Part shown: piece by piece, positions 1 to 5,578 of the stretch
Layout: every line of letters begins with the position of its first letter
Position numbering within the stretch: position 1 is the first letter of the stretch
NCBI GenBank assembly: GCA_937903315.1
Contig: CALCZO010000244.1
Span: 1-6,297, forward strand
Length of the DNA: 6,297 nt
Direction of reading: 5' to 3'
DNA from: an uncultured Alphaproteobacteria bacterium
GTDB lineage: Bacteria > Pseudomonadota > Alphaproteobacteria > Rhizobiales > Beijerinckiaceae
Notes under the pieces: model-generated
Databases searched by the model: none
What the model was told of the DNA's origin: nothing
The model's input: only the letters and a program-made list of their open reading frames with translations
Program-made: the position numbers and the translations under genes

Positions 1-8
1 ATTTATCA

Positions 9-21
9 GTTGTCAGACAAC
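9..21. promoter_or_regulatory. Probable operator for the adjacent GntR/FadR-type regulator
   Basis: The sequence GTTGTC-A-GACAAC is a perfect palindrome with 6-bp arms around a central A. Its inner part, 10-20, matches the published FadR-subfamily operator pattern TNGTNNNACNA at every fixed position. It lies 26 bp upstream of the regulator's start codon in a stretch that is clearly more AT-rich than the rest of the window. Autoregulation, with control of the downstream genes or of a divergent gene outside the window, is the natural inference. I saw no second copy at the gene junctions I checked. Confidence 0.6.
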
Positions 22-39
22 GGCGGTTCTGATTATCAA
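10..39 (+). promoter_or_regulatory. Possible sigma-70-type promoter overlapping the operator
   Basis: TTGTCA at 10-15 resembles a -35 box (5 of 6 to TTGACA). TATCAA at 34-39, 18 nt downstream, is a weak -10 candidate. A start from this promoter would fall at about 46, almost on the ATG at 48, giving a nearly leaderless mRNA. A repressor bound at 9-21 would cover the -35. The -10 match is poor and the true promoter may lie to the left of the window, so this is tentative. Confidence 0.25.
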
Positions 40-47
40 TATCAGTA

Positions 48-707
48 ATGATGCTGATGGTCGATCAACTCCGCCGCCCGGGCGATGTCGCTTATCACGA
101 GATCAAGCGCTGCATCGTCATGAACGAAATCAAGCCCGGCACCACGCTGACCGAGCTGGGGCTGGCGCGTGATCTGGGGTGTTCGCAAGGCCCGGTGCGC
201 GAGGCGCTTCTGCGGCTGCAGGAAGACGGGCTGGTGATCCGCAACGGCCGGCGCGGCACCACCGTGACCGGGCTGGACGCCGAGGAGGCGGCCGAAATTC
301 TCGCTCTGCGGCGGCGAATCGAGATGCGTGGCGCCCTCAAGGCGGTGCGCAACCCCGATCCGTCCGGCCTCGCCTCGCTTCAGGCCCTGCGGCACGACAT
401 GGATACGGCGGCCGAGGCGGGCGATGTCTACGGGCTGATCGAGATCGACATGGCCTTCCATCTCGAACTGTTCCGCCTGGCCGGGCTCAACGCGCTGGAA
501 CAGATCCTGACCCGCTGCATTCTCCATTCGCACCGGTTCAAGCTGTTCGCGCCGCTGCATATCCGCGCCCTTCCGGCCACCGCGGCCCGCCATGATGTGC
601 TGATCGACCGCTTTGTCGCCGGCGACGGCGACGGGCTGGCCGAGGCGCTCGGCGCGCATATCGATACCATTGTCGAGCCTGCTTCAGGAGAGTTCGCCCC
701 GTGCTGA
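48..707 (+). CDS. GntR-family transcriptional regulator, FadR subfamily (FCD domain)
   Basis: 219-aa DNA-binding regulator of normal length for the FadR subfamily. Residues 8-75 form the GntR winged helix-turn-helix. The recognition region GCSQGPVREALLRLQEDGLV (44-63) is typical, and the wing follows at 64-74. Residues about 78-208 form the all-helical FCD ligand-binding domain. Its usual metal/effector ligands appear as D134 and H138 (DxxxH), H182 and H204, so it probably binds a carboxylate-like metabolite through a metal ion. The start is bounded by an in-frame TGA at 30-32. ATG codons at 48, 51 and 57 are all possible, and none has a convincing Shine-Dalgarno sequence. The last 7 nt overlap the hydrolase gene, so the two are co-transcribed and probably translationally coupled. 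By position it most likely controls this sugar operon, usually as a repressor relieved by a pathway intermediate. The effector cannot be told. Confidence 0.93.
   Translation: MMLMVDQLRRPGDVAYHEIKRCIVMNEIKPGTTLTELGLARDLGCSQGPVREALLRLQEDGLVIRNGRRGTTVTGLDAEEAAEILALRRRIEMRGALKAVRNPDPSGLASLQALRHDMDTAAEAGDVYGLIEIDMAFHLELFRLAGLNALEQILTRCILHSHRFKLFAPLHIRALPATAARHDVLIDRFVAGDGDGLAEALGAHIDTIVEPASGEFAPC
686..690 (+). promoter_or_regulatory. Ribosome binding site deciding the GTG start of the hydrolase
   Basis: AGGAG lies inside the end of the regulator gene, 10 nt before the GTG at 701. The next in-frame ATG, at 722, has no comparable site, which favours GTG as the start. Confidence 0.6.
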
Positions 708-1651
708 CAGTCGATCCGTTCATGCAGCCGATCCTTGATCGCGCCCGGTCCGCGCCTGCGCCCGATTACGAGCGGATGCCGATGGCCGAGGGGCGCGCGG
801 TGTTCGAACGGATGGCCGCTTACTGGAACAGCGAACCGGTCGCCGGCGTCACATCGGTCGACATCATGCTGCCCGGCCCGGCCGGACCGATCCCGACCCG
901 CCGCTATACGCCGGCAGGCGCGCGCCCCGGCGGCCCGGTCATCGTCCACGCCCATGGCGGCGGCTGGACCTTCGGCTCGTACCGCACCCATGACCGCTCG
1001 ACCCGGCTGGTTGCGCTGGAAGCGGGGATGGAGGCGCTGTCGATCGACTACCGGCTGGCACCCGAGCATCCCTTTCCCGCCGCGCAGGAGGATATGCTGG
1101 CCGCCATCGCCTTTGTCGAGCAGGGCGGCCTTGGGACGCCGGTTCCGGCCAGCCGGATCGCGGTTGCGGGCGATTCGGCAGGGGCCAACATCGCGCTTGG
1201 CACGATGATCGCGCGGACCCGTGCCGGCCTGCCGCAGGTCGGCACGGCGGCGCTGTTCTACGGCTGCTATGCGCCCGATTTCGACACCGCCAGCCATCGC
1301 CAGTGCGGCGACGGCTCGTTCATCCTGTCGAGCGCGCGGATGCGCTGGTACTGGGCCAACTTCATCGGCTCGGCCGATTTCTCGGTGGCGACGCTGGCGG
1401 CGCCCTCGCGCGCCCCGCTGGCCGATCTCGCCGGCCTGCCGCCGCTCTACATGAACGCCGCCGGGCTCGACTGCCTGCGCGACGACACGCCGCTTTTGTC
1501 GCTGCGCCTCAGCGAGGCCGGCGTCGGCCACCGGATGGATGTCATTCCCGGCATCGTCCACGGGTTCCAGCAGATGAGTGCCGAACTGCCTGCCGCACGG
1601 CAGGCCCAGAGGACGGCGGGTCAATGGCTCGCCGCCCGCCTTGCATCATAA
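701..1651 (+). CDS. Alpha/beta hydrolase, hormone-sensitive-lipase (HSL) family esterase
   Basis: 316-aa cytoplasmic serine hydrolase, full length for the family and with no signal peptide. HGGGW at 85-89 is the oxyanion-hole motif that defines the HSL group. DYRLAPEHPFPA (116-127) is the conserved segment after it. GDSAGAN (157-163) is the nucleophile elbow with S159. D257 in GLDCLRDD and H287 in VHGF complete the triad. Residues 1-50 are the N-terminal cap. Family members cleave short-chain acyl esters, and some act on carbamates or lactones. The GTG start is supported by AGGAG at 686-690 and overlaps the regulator by 7 nt. It precedes the sugar-importer genes by only 21 nt, so a role in deacylating or ring-opening the imported compound is plausible but inferred. 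A perfect inverted repeat lies near its 3' end. Confidence 0.92.
   Translation: MLTVDPFMQPILDRARSAPAPDYERMPMAEGRAVFERMAAYWNSEPVAGVTSVDIMLPGPAGPIPTRRYTPAGARPGGPVIVHAHGGGWTFGSYRTHDRSTRLVALEAGMEALSIDYRLAPEHPFPAAQEDMLAAIAFVEQGGLGTPVPASRIAVAGDSAGANIALGTMIARTRAGLPQVGTAALFYGCYAPDFDTASHRQCGDGSFILSSARMRWYWANFIGSADFSVATLAAPSRAPLADLAGLPPLYMNAAGLDCLRDDTPLLSLRLSEAGVGHRMDVIPGIVHGFQQMSAELPAARQAQRTAGQWLAARLAS
1588..1605 (+). repeat. Perfect inverted repeat (possible mRNA hairpin) at the end of the hydrolase gene
   Basis: GCCTGCCG (1588-1595) and CGGCAGGC (1598-1605) are perfect reverse complements separated by CA. In RNA this gives about 7 GC-rich base pairs with a 4-nt loop. It lies within codons for LPAARQA of the hydrolase, 67 nt before the binding-protein start. 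It has no T-run, so it is not an intrinsic terminator. It could be a stability or processing element, or a chance product of GC-rich coding sequence. Confidence 0.4.
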
Positions 1652-1659
1652 CGACAATC

Positions 1660-1667
1660 AGGAGGAA
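1660..1667 (+). promoter_or_regulatory. Strong ribosome binding site for the solute-binding protein gene
   Basis: AGGAGGAA contains the full AGGAGG consensus with 7 nt to the ATG at 1673. It is the best Shine-Dalgarno in the window, in keeping with the need for more binding protein than permease. Confidence 0.75.
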
Positions 1668-1672
1668 CGCCC

Positions 1673-2890
1673 ATGAAACGCCGCCAATTCCTGTCGCTCG
1701 CCGGTGCTGCGCTCGCTGCGCCCGCCGTCACCCGCGTCAACGCCCAGAGCCCGGCGACGGTGCGCTGGTGGTACCATTTCGACAATCCGCAGGCCACGCC
1801 GGGCGATCTGATTGCCAAGTTCGAGAAGGAAAATCCCGGCATCAAGGTGCAGGCGGAATCGATCCCGTGGGGTGGCGGCAACGACTACTATACCCGTCTC
1901 TACGCCGCTCTGATCGCCGGCAACGGTCCCGACTGTGCCATGGTGAAGCTCGGCAATCAGGCGCGCCTCGTGCAGATGAAGGCGCTGGAGCCGCTGGAGC
2001 CGATGCTGGCAAACTGGGCTGGCAAGAGCGACATTGCCGACAATCTCTGGGCGATGAACAAGGCCTCGGACGGCAGGCAGTACTATCTGCCGCTGCAATA
2101 CGTCGTGCTCTATCTCTATTACCGCGTCGATCTGTTCGCGGCGGCCGGCGTGCAGCCGCCCAAGACCTTCGACGAGTTTCTCAAGGCCGCGCAGGCGGTC
2201 AACAAGGACGGCGTCGCCGGCTTCGGCATGCGCGGCGGCGGCGGCGGGCATGACCATTGGGGCACCTTCGTGCTCGGCGGCGGCGCGACCTTCGACAAGG
2301 GCGGCATGGTTTCGCCCAAGGCGCTGGCGGCCAACCGCTGGTTTGTCGAACTGGGCACCAAGCACAAGGTGTTCCCGGCCTCCGCGCCGACCGACGGCTT
2401 CCGCCAGATCATCGACAACTACAAGGCCGGCCGCGCCGCGATGACCATCCACCACATCGGCTCGGCCAACGAGATGGTGCAGGCGCTCGGCGACAAGGTC
2501 TCCGCCGTGCCGGTGCCGCGCGCGGCCGATGGCAAGGGCTGGACCTCGTTCGGCGATGAGTCCAACGCGGTGTTCGCGGCCTCGAAGGTCAAGGATGCGG
2601 CGTTCAAATGGATCTCGTTCCTCTCGACCGGGGCCAACAACGTCGCCTTCAACACCTTCACCGGACAGCTGCCGGTCACCACCTCCGGCGCCGCCAACTG
2701 GACGCTGCATCCCAAGCGCTTCGTCGATGCCTCGATGCAGTCGCTGCCGGTGATGGGCGTGCTGCCCGACCACCCCAAGACGGCTGATTTCACCCGGACG
2801 GTATGGCCGCAGAACATGCAGCGCGCCCTGCTCGGCCAGATCGAGCCGGACGCGATGATGAAGGCGATCGAGGCCCATTTCCACGGCTGA
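1673..2890 (+). CDS. ABC transporter sugar-binding protein (family 1), Tat-exported
   Basis: 405-aa periplasmic substrate-binding protein of a carbohydrate importer, the usual length for family 1 (MalE/UgpB-like). The N-terminus KRRQFLS (2-8) is a twin-arginine motif, followed by a hydrophobic stretch (9-20) and a likely cleavage after VNA at A24. No lipobox Cys is present, so the mature protein should be free in the periplasm. The first mature strand, RWWYHFDNP, and the following FEKENPGIKV segment are typical of the family's N-lobe. Aromatic-rich parts such as the YYLPLQYVVLYLYYR segment around residues 140-155, and W residues elsewhere, are compatible with sugar stacking. A run of five glycines (188-192) is encoded by a short GGC repeat. 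It is preceded by a strong ribosome site and followed by a hairpin before the permease genes. The substrate is unknown; monosaccharide, oligosaccharide or polyol are all possible. Confidence 0.93.
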   Translation: MKRRQFLSLAGAALAAPAVTRVNAQSPATVRWWYHFDNPQATPGDLIAKFEKENPGIKVQAESIPWGGGNDYYTRLYAALIAGNGPDCAMVKLGNQARLVQMKALEPLEPMLANWAGKSDIADNLWAMNKASDGRQYYLPLQYVVLYLYYRVDLFAAAGVQPPKTFDEFLKAAQAVNKDGVAGFGMRGGGGGHDHWGTFVLGGGATFDKGGMVSPKALAANRWFVELGTKHKVFPASAPTDGFRQIIDNYKAGRAAMTIHHIGSANEMVQALGDKVSAVPVPRAADGKGWTSFGDESNAVFAASKVKDAAFKWISFLSTGANNVAFNTFTGQLPVTTSGAANWTLHPKRFVDASMQSLPVMGVLPDHPKTADFTRTVWPQNMQRALLGQIEPDAMMKAIEAHFHG

Positions 2891-2897
2891 TGTGTGC

Positions 2898-2924
2898 CGG
2901 GGGGAGGGCCGGCGCGCTCCCCCG
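2898..2924 (+). promoter_or_regulatory. Intercistronic GC-rich hairpin between binding-protein and permease genes
   Basis: G2900-G2906 (GGGGGAG) pairs with C2917-C2923 (CTCCCCC) to give 7 bp, with a 10-nt loop. C2898-G2924 can add a closing pair around a bulged G. It starts 8 nt after the binding-protein stop codon. No uridine tract follows, so it is unlikely to be a full terminator. In other sugar ABC operons (the malE-malF type) such hairpins protect the binding-protein mRNA and lower permease expression. The same role here is an inference. Confidence 0.55.
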
Positions 2925-2955
2925 TCCTGCCTTGTAGTGAAGCCCGCCTTGCATG

Positions 2956-2960
2956 AAGGA
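2956..2960 (+). promoter_or_regulatory. Ribosome binding site that sets the first permease start
   Basis: AAGGA at 2956-2960 overlaps the first possible ATG (2960), which therefore cannot use it. ATGs at 2966 and 2969 lie 5 and 8 nt after it, so one of these two is the likelier start. Confidence 0.5.
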
Positions 2961-2965
2961 TGACG

Positions 2966-3865
2966 ATGATGGCTTCGGCCGCAGGCTCCCGGATCAGGGA
3001 GGCGCTCCGACCCTACCTGTTCCTGGCGCCTGCAATCGTCGTCACGGCGGCGGTCATCATCGTGCCGGCGCTCCAGACGCTGTGGATGAGCCTGCACGAC
3101 TACGTGCTGTTCCGGCCCGACGACGTACCCTTCGTCGGGCTCGGCAATTTCATCCGGGCGTTTTCCGACGAGATTTTCTGGGTCTCGCTGGTCAATTCGG
3201 TGATCTGGATCGTCGCCTGCGTCGGCTTGCAGTTCCTGCTCGGGCTGGGCACGGCGATGCTGCTCAACCAGAGTTTCTGGTGGCGCGGGGTGGCGCGGAT
3301 GCTGGTCGTCATCCCCTGGGCGCTGCCCTCGGTGATCATCGGCCTGATGTGGACCTGGATGTACGATCTCAACCTCGGCGTCCTCAACGACATGCTGCTC
3401 CGCTCGGGGCTGATCACGACGCCGGTTGCCTGGCTGGCGCGGGCCGATACGGCGCTGCCGGCGGTGGTTCTGGCGCTGATCTGGCAGGGGTTCCCGTTCT
3501 TTGCGGTGATGATCCTGGCCGGATTGCAGTCCATTCCCGATGAGCATTACGAGGCGGCGGAAATCGACGGTGCGACCCGCTGGCAGCAGTTCCGCTTCGT
3601 CACGCTGCCGGCGCTGGCCGGCGTCATTGCCACCGCGCTGCTGCTGCGCATCATCTGGGTCGCCAATTCGCTCGATGTCATTCTGGTGATGACCGGCGGC
3701 GGGCCGGGGTTTGCGACCCATACCCTGCCGCTCTATGCGTTCCTGAAAGCCTATTCGGCGATGGAATTCGGCTATGGCGCGGCGCTGGCGCTGCTGCTCT
3801 CGGCGCTGCTGCTGGTCGTGGTGGCGGGTTACGTCCGCCGCACCGCTCGGGAGGGGCTGCAATGA
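2966..3865 (+). CDS. ABC sugar transporter permease, MalF/UgpA type
   Basis: 299-aa inner-membrane permease with six predicted hydrophobic segments at about 17-39, 72-96, 110-132, 164-186, 214-236 and 270-292. The cytoplasmic EAA loop begins EAAEIDGATRWQQF (E196 onwards) and ends with the typical LP. It is the docking site for the nucleotide-binding subunit. The NSLDVILVMTGGGPG stretch after segment 5 is characteristic of MalF/UgpA/LacF-type subunits. It would form the translocation pore with the next gene product. An earlier in-frame ATG at 2960 exists but overlaps the only ribosome site; 2969 is also possible. The gene follows the binding-protein gene after a 75-nt spacer with a hairpin, and overlaps the second permease by ATGA, which suggests coupled translation. 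Transported sugar unknown. Confidence 0.93.
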   Translation: MMASAAGSRIREALRPYLFLAPAIVVTAAVIIVPALQTLWMSLHDYVLFRPDDVPFVGLGNFIRAFSDEIFWVSLVNSVIWIVACVGLQFLLGLGTAMLLNQSFWWRGVARMLVVIPWALPSVIIGLMWTWMYDLNLGVLNDMLLRSGLITTPVAWLARADTALPAVVLALIWQGFPFFAVMILAGLQSIPDEHYEAAEIDGATRWQQFRFVTLPALAGVIATALLLRIIWVANSLDVILVMTGGGPGFATHTLPLYAFLKAYSAMEFGYGAALALLLSALLLVVVAGYVRRTAREGLQ

Positions 3866-4698
3866 TCGAGCGCCGCTCGCCGCTCAACCGGTTCCTGACG
3901 GTCGAGATCCCGATCCTGCTGGTCATCCTGTTCGCGCTCGGACCCTATGTCTGGATGATCCTGACCTCGATCAAGCCGGATGCGGAACTGACCAGAGCGC
4001 CGATCACTTATCTGCCCGGCACATCCACGCTCGATCACTACCGCACGCTGCTCGGCCGCACGAGTTTTGGCGGCAACCTCGTCAACTCGCTGATCGTCGC
4101 ACTCGGCACCGTGGCGCTCGGCCTGTCGGTCTCGGTGCCGGCGGCCTATGCCTTCTCGCGCTTCCGCTTTGCCGGGCGCAACTACCTGCTGATCCAGTTT
4201 CTGACCATCAACATGATTCCTGTGGTGCTGCTGATCATCCCGCTGTTCGTGCTGATGCGCAAACTGATGCTGCTCGACACGCATGCCGGCATCGTGCTGG
4301 GCCACGCAACCTTCGCGATTCCCTTTTCCGTCTGGATGATGACAAGCTATTTCAACGCCCTGCCGCGCGAACTCGACGAGGCCGCGACGATGGACGGGGC
4401 CACCCGGATGCAGACGCTGCTGAAGGTGATCCTGCCGCTGGCGATGCCCGGCATCGTCACCACCGGCATCTATATCTTCGTCTCCTCATGGAACGAGTAT
4501 CTGTTCGCGATGATGCTGTCGGGCCAGAATGTCCGCACCGTTACCGTGGCGCTGCAATTGTTCATCGGCGAATTCAGCGTGCAATGGGGCCTGTTGACGG
4601 CCGGCGGCACGCTGGTCGCCATTCCCGTCACCATCCTGTTCCTCATTGTACAGAAGCGGCTCGTGGGTGGTCTCACAGCCGGAGCGGTCAAATCATGA
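3862..4698 (+). CDS. ABC sugar transporter permease, MalG/UgpE type
   Basis: 278-aa inner-membrane permease, the second half of the transport pore. Hydrophobic segments lie at about 16-35, 76-98, 108-131, 142-163, 196-220 and 243-265. The AAYAFSRFRF segment after the second one is a MalG-type hallmark. The EAA loop is EAATMDGATRMQ from E173. The C-terminal QKRLVGGLTAGAVKS is the conserved tail seen in MalG/UgpE proteins, where it contacts the ATPase. The start codon overlaps the stop of the first permease (ATGA at 3862-3865), with GGAGG at 3850-3854 as ribosome site 7 nt upstream. Its own stop overlaps the epimerase start in the same way (4695-4698). No ATPase gene follows directly; it must be further downstream or elsewhere, or a shared subunit is used. 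Confidence 0.94.
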   Translation: MIERRSPLNRFLTVEIPILLVILFALGPYVWMILTSIKPDAELTRAPITYLPGTSTLDHYRTLLGRTSFGGNLVNSLIVALGTVALGLSVSVPAAYAFSRFRFAGRNYLLIQFLTINMIPVVLLIIPLFVLMRKLMLLDTHAGIVLGHATFAIPFSVWMMTSYFNALPRELDEAATMDGATRMQTLLKVILPLAMPGIVTTGIYIFVSSWNEYLFAMMLSGQNVRTVTVALQLFIGEFSVQWGLLTAGGTLVAIPVTILFLIVQKRLVGGLTAGAVKS

Positions 4699-5567
4699 AC
4701 CTTCCTGTCGGTATCATTTCGATGTTCTACGCTCGTCCGTTCGGGCGCGAGCATCTCGCGCTGTTCCCGCGCATGAAGCGCGCGGGGATGGATTTTGTCG
4801 AACTGCTGGTGCCCGAGCCGGGCGAACTGGACCTTGCCCAAACGCGTGCCGCCGCGGCCGATGCCGGGCTGGGCATCGTGCTCGCCGCCCGTGTCAACCT
4901 GAGCCGCGATCTGTCCAGCGCCGACGACGCGGCCTATCGCGCCGGGATCGACTATCTCAAGTCGACCGTGACGATTGCCAAGGGGCTGGGCGCGACCATC
5001 GTCGGCGGCCCGCTCTATGGTGCGCCGCTGGTCTTTGCCGGCCGCCCGCCCGCGCCGGTGGCGGAGGACAGGCGCCTGAGGACGGTCGACCGCGTTGTCG
5101 CCGGGCTGAAGGAAGCGGGCGCTTACGCTGCCGATCACGGCATCACGCTGGCGATCGAGCCGCTCAACCGCTTCGAGACCGATTTCTGCGCCACCACGGT
5201 GCAGGGCATCGACCTCTGCGACCGGGTGGGTATGGCCAGCGTCGGCCTGATGCTCGATACCTTCCACATGAACATGGAGGACCCGTCGATGGCCGAGGCG
5301 ATCCTCGCCGCCGGGCCGCGCGTCGTCCATTTTCAGGCCAACGAGAACAACCGCGGCTTTGTCGGCTCCGGCCATGTCGACTGGCCGGCCATCGCCCGCG
5401 CGCTCAAGCGCATCGGCTATGCCGGTCCGGTGACGCTGGAGCCGTTCCGCCGCAACGAGGAGCGGCTCGGCCTGTCGCTGGCCCAATGGCGCGCGCCGCA
5501 TGAGGATGAGGACGCCGCGCTTGCCGCCAGCGCCGCCTATCTGCGCACCGCGCTGGCCTTTGCGTGA
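4695..5567 (+). CDS. Sugar epimerase/isomerase, TIM barrel (tagatose/allulose 3-epimerase-like)
   Basis: 290-aa cytoplasmic TIM-barrel enzyme of the xylose-isomerase-like / AP-endonuclease-2 superfamily, the usual length for ketose 3-epimerases. AIEPLNRFET (153-162) holds E155, equivalent to the catalytic metal-binding Glu of tagatose/allulose 3-epimerases. LDTFHMNMED (187-196) holds D188 and H191. ENNRG (217-221) holds the substrate-binding Arg R220. GSGHVDW (224-230) and TLEPF (247-251, catalytic E249) complete the set. The metal-binding His of the family is Gln here (Q214 in VVHFQANENN). It probably epimerises or isomerises a ketose or related keto-sugar brought in by the importer. The start ATG overlaps the permease stop by ATGA; the same frame stays open upstream only by composition. 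GGAG at 4681-4684 is a modest ribosome site. The exact substrate is not determined, and a hydroxypyruvate-isomerase-like role is the main alternative. Confidence 0.88.
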   Translation: MNLPVGIISMFYARPFGREHLALFPRMKRAGMDFVELLVPEPGELDLAQTRAAAADAGLGIVLAARVNLSRDLSSADDAAYRAGIDYLKSTVTIAKGLGATIVGGPLYGAPLVFAGRPPAPVAEDRRLRTVDRVVAGLKEAGAYAADHGITLAIEPLNRFETDFCATTVQGIDLCDRVGMASVGLMLDTFHMNMEDPSMAEAILAAGPRVVHFQANENNRGFVGSGHVDWPAIARALKRIGYAGPVTLEPFRRNEERLGLSLAQWRAPHEDEDAALAASAAYLRTALAFA

Positions 5568-5578
5568 GGGAGGGGACG

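Noticed and set aside
428..1624. Minus-strand open frame of 398 codons opposite the regulator and hydrolase
   Set aside because: Low-complexity Arg/Ala/Gly-rich translation with no family motif; the opposite strand encodes two intact conserved proteins.
2234..2248. Short GGC trinucleotide run as a phase-variation site
   Set aside because: Only four GGC units plus GGG, and a gain or loss would stay in frame and only change the length of a glycine run. In a GC-rich genome this is ordinary.
1303..2253. Plus-strand open frame of 316 codons spanning the hydrolase-binding protein junction
   Set aside because: Out-of-frame reading of two real genes; the product is Arg-rich and shows no domain.
2898..2940. 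Intrinsic terminator after the binding-protein gene
   Set aside because: The stem is good but it is followed by TCCTGCCTTG rather than a T-run, and the permeases that must work with the binding protein lie just downstream.
1658..3862. Very long minus-strand open frame (734 codons) antisense to the binding protein and first permease
   Set aside because: Its translation is rich in Arg, His, Gln and Asp with no recognisable domain, and it mirrors the codon bias of real + strand genes. It runs antisense across two clearly conserved genes, so it is a GC-composition artefact.
3774..4694. Upstream in-frame extension of the epimerase reading frame, giving a 597-aa fusion
   Set aside because: The extension overlaps the whole second permease in another frame and has a compositionally biased, domain-free translation. 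The ATG at 4695 begins exactly where the conserved TIM-barrel protein starts and forms a normal ATGA overlap.
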